Shown here piece by piece: positions 9,662 through 19,600 of a DNA stretch of 64,000 nucleotides. The notes beneath the pieces were generated by a model. That model saw only the letters and a list, made by a program, of their open reading frames with translations, was not told the origin of the DNA and searched no databases. Origin of the DNA: Nitrospirota bacterium (GTDB taxonomy: Bacteria > Nitrospirota > UBA9217). Position 1 is the stretch's first letter; each line of letters starts with the position of its first letter. The translations under genes were made by a program, and so were the position numbers. The stretch is taken from positions 186,001 to 250,000 of the forward strand of contig JALNZF010000001.1 in NCBI GenBank assembly GCA_023229435.1. Reading direction: 5' to 3'.

Positions 9662-10045
9662 ATGAAACGCTATAATGGCGACCATACGGCGCTTGGCGAA
9701 AGACGAAAAAACGAGTTCAGGACGGAGCTCGGGCGCCGGATACGCAAGCTGCGGCAAAAAAGACGGCTAACCCAGGAACATTTGGCCGAACAATCCGGCA
9801 TCAATGCCAAGTACCTGGGAGAGCTGGAACGGGGAATAAAAAACCCCACTGCCGTCATGGTCGGCAAAATCGCCGCAGCCCTGGATTCGCCGGTCTGCTC
9901 GCTTCTGAATTCACTGCATGAGCGCGTGTGCCCGTGCAGCGATGCCGCTGATATAATCGGAAAGTTGCTTGCGGGAAGAGAACGCCGGGAAGTGCGAAAA
10001 GCGGTAAGGATCATCGAGGCTTTGTTCGAGGATGAAGAGGCATGA
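9662..10045 (+). CDS. XRE-family helix-turn-helix regulator
   Basis: 127 residues. A Cro/CI-type HTH spans about residues 24-82 (LGRRIRKLRQKRRLTQEHLA, then SGINAKYLGELERGIKNPT, the recognition-helix region). The C-terminal tail has two close cysteines (VCPCSD) and a charged helix ending AVRIIEALFEDEEA; no ligand domain is recognised. It is likely a DNA-binding repressor. AGAGGG lies a few bases before the start. It sits upstream of a second XRE gene on the opposite strand and beside a decayed toxin-antitoxin pair, so it may be part of a former mobile or defence patch. Confidence 0.8.
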   Translation: MKRYNGDHTALGERRKNEFRTELGRRIRKLRQKRRLTQEHLAEQSGINAKYLGELERGIKNPTAVMVGKIAAALDSPVCSLLNSLHERVCPCSDAADIIGKLLAGRERREVRKAVRIIEALFEDEEA

Positions 10046-10185
10046 TGAGCCGGGGAAGTATGAATGCGAGAGGAGTAAAAAGCGCCTTTGGTATCCTTTT
10101 TTCATTCCTTATGGTGCCTGTCGTGATATCAAGGAAGAATATTGGATAAATAAGCACTATTCGATCTATCAATTACGAAATCGAA

Positions 10186-10518
10186 TTACTTTTTCTCCAA
10201 TATTTTGATTGCCAGCTCATGGATGAACTTGATGTCCGCCGGAGTGCGGGTTTGCAGATATGCGATCAAGTCTGCAAGTTCTCTGGCTGGCTTATTCGTA
10301 ATCTTCTTTTTCGAGGGATAGATAAGGTCTTCGACCGGCATTTTTAGTGCGGCGGCGATATTTTTCAAGGTCTCAACAGTAGGGACGCCGCCGAGGCCCC
10401 TTTCGATCTTGCCGACGCTGTCTACGCTTAAATGCACAAGTTCCGCGAACTGACTCTGTGTCAGTTTCAGCGCTTTCCGGAGTTCTCGTATTTTTTTGGA
10501 GATATCACTGTGCGCCAT
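10186..10518 (-). CDS. XRE-family helix-turn-helix regulator
   Basis: 110 residues starting MAHSDISKKIRELRKALKLT; HTH at about 7-64 (QSQFAELVHLSVDSVGKIERG...PTVETLKNIAAAL), followed by a short lysine-rich link and a C-terminal helix ARELADLIAYLQTRT. The frame is open further upstream to 10881, but the ATG at 10518 fits the family start and has GGTGAAC just before it; the upstream extension would run through the promoter and start of the divergent gene. It is divergent from the CsgG-like lipoprotein gene at 10799, so it may regulate that gene or itself. Confidence 0.8.
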   Translation of the reverse strand: MAHSDISKKIRELRKALKLTQSQFAELVHLSVDSVGKIERGLGGVPTVETLKNIAAALKMPVEDLIYPSKKKITNKPARELADLIAYLQTRTPADIKFIHELAIKILEKK

Positions 10519-10590
10519 TAGTTCACCTTTGGTCAGTATATTAGGCGAACCGAAAACAAAAAAACAGGGACTATGATACGGAATTATATG

Positions 10591-10619
10591 TTGACAATAA
10601 AGCGTATATGTGCTTGAAT
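10591..10619 (+). promoter_or_regulatory. Possible sigma-70 promoter
   Basis: TTGACA at 10591-10596, 17 bases, then TTGAAT at 10614-10619 (four of six). It lies in the divergent region and would transcribe the CsgG-like gene with a leader of about 170 bases. The -10 is weak. Confidence 0.35.
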
Positions 10620-10798
10620 GCAATCGGTTGAAAAGGTTTGTGTCATTGGTGCATTCGCGGTTTATTCGGAATAATGAGCTGTCTAAATGACAGCCTTTCT
10701 TATACATATCCGAGAAATAACGAGATTGCCACACATCGAGTTGATGCTGCCCTATAGCATAGAACACAATTATGTCTAATCGAAAGGGGATATGCAAA

Positions 10799-12085
10799 AT
10801 GAAGAATCGGTTGTTTAAGTTTACGGTACTGATGGCGTTGTGTGGTGTTTTGTCGGTGGTGACAGGTTGCGCCTCATTCATGGAATATGGAAAGCTGGAA
10901 AAAAGCGCCCGTGAATCTTATGAGGCCAAGAACTATGACACAGCTGTGTTTACTGTAGTCAAATCGCTCAAGTTGGATCCGACGTATGATAAGTCACAGG
11001 CGTTAATCAAGGAGGCTTACCCGAAAGCAGTAGATGTACATGAAAGTAGGATTCAAGAACTGAGTGCCGGTTCCGCGAAGTTCAAATGGGACGAAGTTGT
11101 TCAAGAGTACAATGCCCTAACAAGCATCCATCAGGCAATAAAAAGTTTGCCGCCGCTGGCGGAAGGAAAAACAAAAGAGACGATTAAGTTCGATCTAAAA
11201 AACTATTCAGATAATTTTGCGAAGGCGAAATCGAGCGCCGCGGAAGCCCATTATCAGGAGGGTTTGCGCCTAAGCAAGAACGATGAAGTGGATGTCCAGA
11301 AACAGGCAGCCAAGGAATTTAAAGCTGCAGGGCAATTTGTCGCTGGTTACAAAGATGCCCAAGAGCTCTATGAAAAGTGCCGCAAGTCAGGAATAAAAAG
11401 AATTGCCATTATCCCCTTTGAGGATAAATCCGGCAAAGGCGGCAAATATGGCGCTGTAGCGGAAACCGTTCTGGATCAGATTGTCAGTGATGTGATGAAT
11501 GATCAAAGCGCAATGGAATTTTTAGAAGTAATCTCGCGAGATCAAATGGAGCAGGTCATGCAGGAGCAGAAACTCGGGATGACCGGTCTGCTCGATGAAC
11601 AAACAGCCGTCAAGGTCGGCAAGATACTTGGTGTGCATGAGATATTGACGGGAAAAATCACCTCGATTGCATATACGCCTGAAAGGACAACACAAAAGAA
11701 TGTCCGCGAGAAGGAAAGTGTTGTTGTTGGTGAACAAAAATACACAGACAATAAAGGCAGGGAACAGACAAAAAATATTTACGGTGATGTTTTTGCGACA
11801 GTAACGATTTATTCGCGCTCCGCAGGGGCATCCATTGCGGGGTCTTATAAACTGATCGAGGTTAAAACCGCCAAGCTCAAGAAAAGCGACTCCTTTATTG
11901 GGAAAGAAGATTTCAGTTGCGAATGGGCAGCATTCACCGGCGATGAAAAAGCTTTAAGCAGTAGCAGTTCAGCGCTCGCCCGGAAAAGTGAAATGGTGGC
12001 TCCATCAGAGGAGGAAATGGTCAGTAAGGCGGAGAAAAACCTGTCGCTTTCGCTGGCCAGCGCATTGAAGACGTATGCGCGATAG
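10799..12085 (+). CDS. CsgG-domain lipoprotein
   Basis: 428 residues from the ATG at 10799, chosen over an ATG 27 bases upstream because AAAGGGGA sits at the right distance and a clean lipoprotein signal follows (MKNRLFKFTVLMALCGVLSV, lipobox VTGC). Residues ~25-200 are helical and TPR-like. From about 200 the KRIAIIPFEDKSGKGGKYG, VISRDQMEQVMQEQ and VKVGKILGVHEILTGKITSI stretches match the CsgG/LpoB-type fold used for outer-membrane-associated lipoproteins. Curli-type export or envelope assembly are the known roles of relatives, but no csgA/B/E/F gene is nearby, so the actual role is open. A strong terminator follows. Confidence 0.75.
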   Translation: MKNRLFKFTVLMALCGVLSVVTGCASFMEYGKLEKSARESYEAKNYDTAVFTVVKSLKLDPTYDKSQALIKEAYPKAVDVHESRIQELSAGSAKFKWDEVVQEYNALTSIHQAIKSLPPLAEGKTKETIKFDLKNYSDNFAKAKSSAAEAHYQEGLRLSKNDEVDVQKQAAKEFKAAGQFVAGYKDAQELYEKCRKSGIKRIAIIPFEDKSGKGGKYGAVAETVLDQIVSDVMNDQSAMEFLEVISRDQMEQVMQEQKLGMTGLLDEQTAVKVGKILGVHEILTGKITSIAYTPERTTQKNVREKESVVVGEQKYTDNKGREQTKNIYGDVFATVTIYSRSAGASIAGSYKLIEVKTAKLKKSDSFIGKEDFSCEWAAFTGDEKALSSSSSALARKSEMVAPSEEEMVSKAEKNLSLSLASALKTYAR

Positions 12086-12152
12086 GCAGGCTGTATTTCT
12101 GACTTCAAATTGAGTGTACCGTACGAACAGTGAGATTAAGCGTTATGCCTCG

Positions 12153-12205
12153 CTCACCTTGACAATTTAGCAGTTCTTAGCTGGAGATTGTCAAGGTGAG
12201 TTTTT
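12153..12205 (+). terminator. Rho-independent terminator
   Basis: A 14-base perfect stem (CTCACCTTGACAAT at 12153-12166; complement at 12187-12200) with a 20-base loop, followed by five T. It ends the CsgG-like gene. Confidence 0.85.
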
Positions 12206-12342
12206 ATAGACAAGATGAATCCAAATTGTAAAAGCCTTATATCTATTTGTCATCATTTACGTAAATTTATAGCTAAAGAAGATTTGGTATGGCTATCTGA
12301 CAGATTATACAGAATGCGATTAACGAAATATTTTTTGAAAAA

Positions 12343-13560
12343 ATGAAAAAGACAATGAGAAATTCTAATAAATCTATAATAGCTCTGTTTCTGATACTTG
12401 GATGCATTAGTGCCTGCAATACAGGCAACAACAAGGATGTCACTAATGGTTCGACGGCAGCGACGGCAGAAACAGTATTTTCCGCAGACGAAGGTGGTTC
12501 CGTCGTAAATGCCGGTGGCGGACCGTTGCAATGGCCATTGGACAATTCATTCGGCGCACCGTTGCGCGAGGTGTTGCCAATGACCAATAATTTTCTCCAT
12601 CAACGTTCGACGGGTGATTATCATTTGGGGCTTGATTTAGCGGCAACCGAATATAGCGATGTCTTGGCTGTCGGAGACGGCCAAATCGTACTTTCCACCT
12701 TCAGGCCGGGTACCGGGAACTGGGGCGGTATCATCATACTTCAAATAACGCAACCGCAGCCGTTTTTTGTCATCTATGGTCATGTCGATGATGCGAGCAG
12801 ACCCGCGCTGAATACGACCGTGAGTAAGGGCAGCGTGATAGCGAAGATCGAAAAAAGCGGGACACATACCTGGCCAACACATTTACATTTTCAGATAGGC
12901 ACCGGCTTGTATAGCCGCTTTTCCAGTGTTTGGCTGAGCCCACCGGGTTACGCCGTCACCGTTGATACAGCTCTTTGGAAAGACCCCATACCCTATTTGT
13001 CGCAATTCAAAATCAGTACAGCGGTACAGGAAATCGCAAACGGAATTGATGATGACGCCAATGGATTGATCGATGATTGTGCATCGTGCTGGATTGCTAT
13101 ATATCGCTTCAGAGACCCAAACACCGGGGCCAGAATGTGGAACAACATCACAACACCACCTGCTGCCTACTCGGGCTATGTATATGAGATTGAAGCCTGG
13201 GTTGCCGCAACCAATCCCATACCCAATACATTCCATGTTGTTCAGTGCTCAAAATTAACTGATCATATTTTGGTTGAAAAGAACAGCGCGGATTACCAGG
13301 CATTAATCAATGCCGGATACACGCAAACTGCGGATTTGGGGTACGCATGGAGATTGAACGCGGTGGATAGAAGCAAAAAATATCTCGGCACGAATTACAA
13401 TGTTTGTCCGGTCTATCGTTTTTCGTACAGTGCGAATGGTTTAGGTGCGCACCTATTTACAAGAGGCGCGGATAATCTGACAGGGATGACGTGTGAATCA
13501 CCAGCGAGATTCGAGATCATAACAACCCATGAGTGTTTCAGCGCCCCGCCGTGCAACTAA
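12343..13560 (+). CDS. M23 peptidase lipoprotein with MopE-like motif and DUF5648-type tail
   Basis: 405 residues. A lipoprotein signal (SIIALFLILGCISAC) is followed by a low-complexity linker, then an M23 LytM-type domain at about 85-190. Zinc-ligand motifs are HLGLDLA (H-x3-D) near residue 90 and HLHFQIG (H-x-H) near 183. A MopE-like stretch EIANGIDDDANGLIDD follows near 230, then WIAIYRFRDPNTGARMWN and VYRFSYSANGLGAHLFT, two halves of a DUF5648-like repeat. It is probably a cell-envelope or secreted endopeptidase with a binding tail. No strong ribosome site precedes the ATG; an alternative start is the Met four codons later. Confidence 0.8.
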   Translation: MKKTMRNSNKSIIALFLILGCISACNTGNNKDVTNGSTAATAETVFSADEGGSVVNAGGGPLQWPLDNSFGAPLREVLPMTNNFLHQRSTGDYHLGLDLAATEYSDVLAVGDGQIVLSTFRPGTGNWGGIIILQITQPQPFFVIYGHVDDASRPALNTTVSKGSVIAKIEKSGTHTWPTHLHFQIGTGLYSRFSSVWLSPPGYAVTVDTALWKDPIPYLSQFKISTAVQEIANGIDDDANGLIDDCASCWIAIYRFRDPNTGARMWNNITTPPAAYSGYVYEIEAWVAATNPIPNTFHVVQCSKLTDHILVEKNSADYQALINAGYTQTADLGYAWRLNAVDRSKKYLGTNYNVCPVYRFSYSANGLGAHLFTRGADNLTGMTCESPARFEIITTHECFSAPPCN

Positions 13561-13662
13561 ACGGGAAAGAGTTATAGAACATTTGACAAGACAGATGGAA
13601 TAAGATCGACCTTGAGTGGTCGATGACAGATAACCAATAAAAAAGTACCAGGAGGTGCTGTT

Positions 13663-16600
13663 GTGAGAAAGACATTGTTGGTGGTGATGACGGTGGTATT
13701 TGCACTGATTTCTGTAATGGCCAATGTATCGCATGCATGGTGGTCGGAAACGCTGAATGCAAACATCCAATCTACTCATGATCTGATCAGTAAGCAGACC
13801 AGCTCGATAATTCAGGGGAAACTGCAAAATCAGTTTCTTAAGGATAAGTTGGCGGATATTATGGACTATACATTCCATAATAATGCTGCCCTAAGCACTG
13901 AATGGGACAAAGCCGCGCACCGCGGCGATGGCACAAGAAATGGCGGTCCAATTGATATTTTTTATCAGAATTTTCTGACAGCTTATCAAGCATACATAGC
14001 GGATCCTGGTGACTCAGCCGCTCTCGCGACTGCGGTATCGAATCTGGGATATGCAGTTCATCTAGTTGAAGATATGGCAGTACCTGCACACGCTTTGAAT
14101 ATCAAGCATGCAGCTACCTCCGCATTAGATAGCTGCCCCTTTAATCCGGCTATATGCGATAACTTTGAAGGTGTTGGTTGGGAGATATTCGCGCATGAGA
14201 ATCCTTTTTACGCGTCGTACACCATTGCTGAAACTGACAGCCCGACTCCGACGGAATACTACAGAAGGGCAAGGAATAATACGATTAACCTTGTTGTGAG
14301 CAGCCCAGTATTTACGACCTATTGGCATAAGGGTACCGGTGACGACTGGTGTGGCGATAATTGGGCGACTTCTACTATGCCTAATGTTTGTGACGATGGA
14401 CCGAAAGGATATTACGAAACACCGGGTTCGGATTCTGATGACCAGTTCTCATTTACGTATGAAACTGCTATGATGAACCCTTTATTGGGTGGTGCTCCCT
14501 ATGAAGTAGATTTTCTTAGATATCAACTCAATCAAGCAGTAAAGTATTCAGGACTTTTCCTTTTAGCAGTCGATAGAGTCCTAAGTGCTCAAACGTTGAC
14601 CTCTTATCCTGTTGATCTTCCCAAGACTGGCCAGACCATATGCTATGATGGTACGGGTAATATTGTAACATGTTCATCAACAGGACAGGATGGCGAATTG
14701 CAGTCTGGTGTGTCATGGCCTCAACCTAGATTTGTTATCCAAGGCAATTGCGTAACAGATCACCTCACTGGCCTCATGTGGGTGCAGAATGCCAATCTAC
14801 CCGGATATAAGACGTGGCAGCAGACAATGGATTATATTTCGGCCATCAATACGGGCAGTGGTTTGTGTGGATATAATGATTGGAGATTACCTAATGTTAA
14901 TGAGCTTGAAAGTCTCGTTAATGCAGGACAAGCGAATCCTGCAATGTGGCTTAACTCACAGGGCTTTGCGGGTACGCAGGCGGGACTATACTGGACGTCC
15001 ACTAGCTATTCTACGTACTCTGCTATGGCATGGGTACTCGACATGGGCGTTGGTGCAGTGTACGATTCAAACTCTAAATCTAATTCAGGCTATGGATGGC
15101 CTGTGCGGACCGACCAGACTTTATTGATAGTGCCTTCGGCAGTTTGGAAAACCGGGCAGTCCGCTAGCTACTATGCAAATGACGATGGAGCCCTGCAAAA
15201 GGGCATAAGTTGGCCTACTACGCGCTTCGCGGATAACGGCAATACTGTAATCGATGGTCTGACATATTTAGTATGGACGAAGAATGCAAATTCGCCCGGA
15301 CCGTCTGCGTGTAGCCCCGGTGGGTTAAAAACGTGGCAACAGGCACTAGACTATATTAAATGTCTGAACAGCAATAACTATTTGGGATACAATGACTGGA
15401 AATTGCCAAACAGAAAAGAACTTTACAGTCTCACAGACAAATCAAACCATGCACTCCCATCTGGTAATCCTTTCTTAAACGTGATGCCCTATTATTGGTC
15501 ATCTACAACCTCCGTAAGCAATGCGCAGTTCGCATGGGTCATCGGTATAAACGATTATTATGGCATAGCATACAACGTTAACAAGTCCAGTGGTGAATAT
15601 GTATGGCCCGTACGTCTTGGACAAAAAGGATCACTTGGGACTGCGTTGTCTGGAACAGTTACATCATTTGCAACAGGCGGTCCGATTGCGGGCGTAACCG
15701 TTACAGTGTTAGGCGGGACTACAACCCAGACTGACAGCAGTGGCATATACTCTATTAACGGTATTAATTACAATACTTGGTATAACGTCACCTTTAGCGC
15801 AATAGGCTATCAGACAGTAACTGTTAAAAATATCGTTTTAGAAGCTGGGCAGGTGAAGACGCTAAACGTCATGCTACCTACGACTGGCCCGCTAAATATC
15901 ATAACCACATCACTTCCACCAGCGGATACAGGTCATGCGTATAGCTCCCGGGTAATGGTCACCGGTGGCTCATATCCTTACACGTTTTCAACAGCCTATG
16001 GCTCACTTCCGCCCGGGCTAAACCTAAATATATATAATGGTGCCATTTCGGGAACTCCTACTATTGTCGGCTCCTATACTTTTGCTGTCGGCTTGACAGA
16101 CAATAATGCTTTATATTCTGAGAGGGAGTTTACTATTGAAGTAACAGCACCGCTGACAATTACTACACCTTCTCTTTTAGATAGGGGCACGATAGGTGCA
16201 TCTTATCAACAAAGCCTAAATGTCACCGGAGGTACCGCACCCTATACTTTTTCGTATTCAGGAGATTTTCCTTTAGACCTATATCTTACAAATCTCGGCA
16301 ATATTACGAATAAGATTACTGATACAATAGACTTTGAGTCAGGTGTATTGAACAAGTCGTGGAGTGTCAGTAATGCCTACATTAATAGCGAGAATAAGCT
16401 ATTTCTAGATGGACATTACACTACAGCAACTGCTCAGATTACGGTAAATTGCACGGCTGGAAATATCTCTTTTGATTTCACCGACTATTTTTATTGCGGA
16501 AATGATTTTTGTGGGCATCTTATTTTCTATGTTGATGGCGTTGAAAAAAAACGCTGGTATCACATTGATTACAATGTAATCAATGCATATGCGCAAGCCA

Positions 16601-19600
16601 TTACTGCAGGAGTGCATACTTTTAAATGGGAATCATACAATAGTAACGTTACCAGGGTAAATACCTTTTCGAAAATTGACAATATCAAATTTCCCATAGC
16701 CCTTCTCGGATCACATAATTTTACAATAAACGTGTCCGACAGTTCAGGACGTAACGTAGCCAAACAATTTACCCTCAATATTGACAATGCTCTTTCTATT
16801 TCAACAACGAGGCTCAATGACGGCATCGTCGGCTCATCCTTCAATCAGACCCTCACGGCCACTGGCGGCTATGGAACATATCAGTGGGACGTCTATTCCG
16901 GTAGCCTGCCCGCTGGTCTTTCACTTGATGGATCGACAGGCATCATCTCGGGCACACCGACAACGGCGACCAATTCAATTATTATTCTTTCAGTAGCCGA
17001 TGCAGACGGCAGGATAACGTATAAAGATTTCAACATCAAGGTTTCCAATCCCCTCCAGATACTAACTGCGTCGGTGCCGAATGGTTTCTTGAACTCTGCC
17101 TATTCAGAGGCGATTAGGCTGGCTGGCGGCATCGGGCCGTATACTTTCAGCATGACAGGCCAGTTGCCTGCAGGGCTGACGTTGAATACAGCTACAGGTA
17201 TCATTTCCGGAACACCGACTGCGGCGGGATTGACGAACGTGAGCATCACGGTGACCGACAGTACCTACCCCGTTCATCAAACCATCACGCAGAACCTGGG
17301 CATACGCATTTGGACCCAGCTGACAATCACTACGACGGCTGTACTTGCGAGTAACAAAAAAGGTGTTGCAATCAGCCCGATAGTCTTTGTTGCGAAGGGC
17401 GGCGCATCCCCGTACACGTGGGCGCTCACCAGTGGGGCGCTTCCGCAGGGATTGACGTTCGCTGCTGCAACCGGCCAGCTCTCCGGCACTCCAACGGAAG
17501 CCGGCGATTTTATCTTCACGCTGACCGTGATGGACTCAAGTAGTGCGACTGCTCAAAAAGAGTTTTTCATGCATGTATCCGACACCGTGACGATAACAAC
17601 GAGCGCCGTTCCTGATGGGGCGAAGGGGACTCCCTACAGCTACGCTCTAAACGTGAGCAACGGCATACCTCCTTATTCGTGGCTTTTGCAGAGCGGGACA
17701 CTTCCTTCCGGTATCACACTGAACAGCAGCACCGGCGTGTTGTCCGGTACGCCGACGACAAAGCAAGCCTATTCATTCACCATTCGGGTGAGCGACAGTG
17801 ACAGCCCGGCGCAGACCGCGACGAAGACCTTCAGCATGAATGTGTATGACAGCCTGTATATTAACACCAATACCATACCCAATGGTAGGGTCACAAAGGC
17901 ATATACAACTACAATCGGGGCAAAGCTTGGCACCCCACCCTATGCCTGGACTGTGGACAGTGGAACGCTTCCAGCGGGTCTCACCCTTCAATCATCGCCG
18001 ACTGTTGCTACAATAACAGGCACGCCGATCAGCGCCGGGACCTCTTCCTTTACGATTGCGGTGACTGACTCAAGTAATCCAATGCAGAAAGCCACAAAGC
18101 ATTACGATGTTACGACCTATACCGTAGTGAGCATAAACACTACGAGTCTCAAGACAGCTGTCAGGGGTGTACCGTATACGGACACGATCCTTGCTTCCGG
18201 TGGAGCATCGCCGTATGTCTATTCGATCATTGCCGGCAGCCTGCCTTCCGGAATTTCATTAAACGCTTCAACAGGCCAGATATCAGGAACACCTGCGCAG
18301 GTATATGCACAGGGCACGCAATTCACGGTCAGAGTGACGGATTCCGGAAACCCGTCGGATTATATAGACCAGATACTCGCTTTGTTTGTTCTTGACCCGC
18401 AAAACATTGCGACGACAACGACGATCAATGCTCCTTCTGTGGTATACGGCGCCAATGGGATAGTGACGGTGTTGGTTAGTTCGGCATCGAATACACCTAC
18501 CGGAAATGTCCTGTTGAGCGTGGACGGCGGCTCCGCAACAACGCAAGCGCTTTCCGCTGTAAATGGTTCCAATCCGCCTGCAGCATCGGCAGTTTTCACT
18601 ATTACACAGCCCAATATCGGAAGTCATATATTGACCGCAACATACTCAGGGCTTTTTGCCATGAGTGGTGCGAATGATTCGCTGACCGTGGCCGGCAAAA
18701 TGCTGAATGTCACTGTCAGTGCAGCGAATAAAACGTACGATGGGACAGCGGCTGCAACCGTTACCTTCGGTGATGACCGTATGGCAGGCGATGATATCAC
18801 GGTAAGCGGCATTGCAGCCTTTGCCGACAAAAGCGTTGGCACAGGCAAAACAGTCACGGTGACGGGTATTTCTATCAGCGGCCCTGACGCTGCAAAATAT
18901 GCACTGGTGTCGAATACAGCAATCGCCTCCGCAAACATAACTAAAAAATCTCTGACAGTTACAGCAACAGGCGTTAATAAGGTCTACAACGGCACGGCTG
19001 CCGCATCCGTCACGTATAGCGATGATCGGGTGGCAGGCGATACACTGACAATCAGCGGAATTGCAGTATTCGCAAACGAGAATGTCGGCGTCAGCAAGAC
19101 TGTCAGCGTCTCCGGCATCATGGCCAGCGGTGCCGATGCCGCCAACTACACCTTGGCCGCGACCACGGCAAGCGCGACTGCCAATATCACCGCCAAAACG
19201 TTAACTATTACAGCCACAGGCGTTAATAAGGTTTATGACGGTACGGTCACATCTACAGCCACACTGTCAGATGACCGTATCGCAGGCGACATTGTGACAA
19301 GCGCATACATAGGCGCGGTATTTGCAACCAAGACCGTTGGAACCGACAAGACCGTAAGTGTAACCGGTATCTCGATCAGCGGTACGGATGCGGGCAATTA
19401 TGCATTGGCCGCGACAGCCGTAAACACGACTGCGAACATTACCGCAAAAATTTTAACCGTCACCGCTACAAGTGTAAATAAAGTCTACGACGGCACGAGC
19501 ACCGCAACAGTCATTTACGGTGACAATCGGGTGGCAGGCGACGCACTGACGATCACTGGAACGGGCGTATTCGCGAGCAAGATCGTCGGAACCGGAAAGA

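Noticed and set aside
10519..10881. N-terminal extension of the minus-strand XRE gene
   Set aside because: The extension runs through the divergent promoter and gene start; ATG 10518 fits the family and has a ribosome site.
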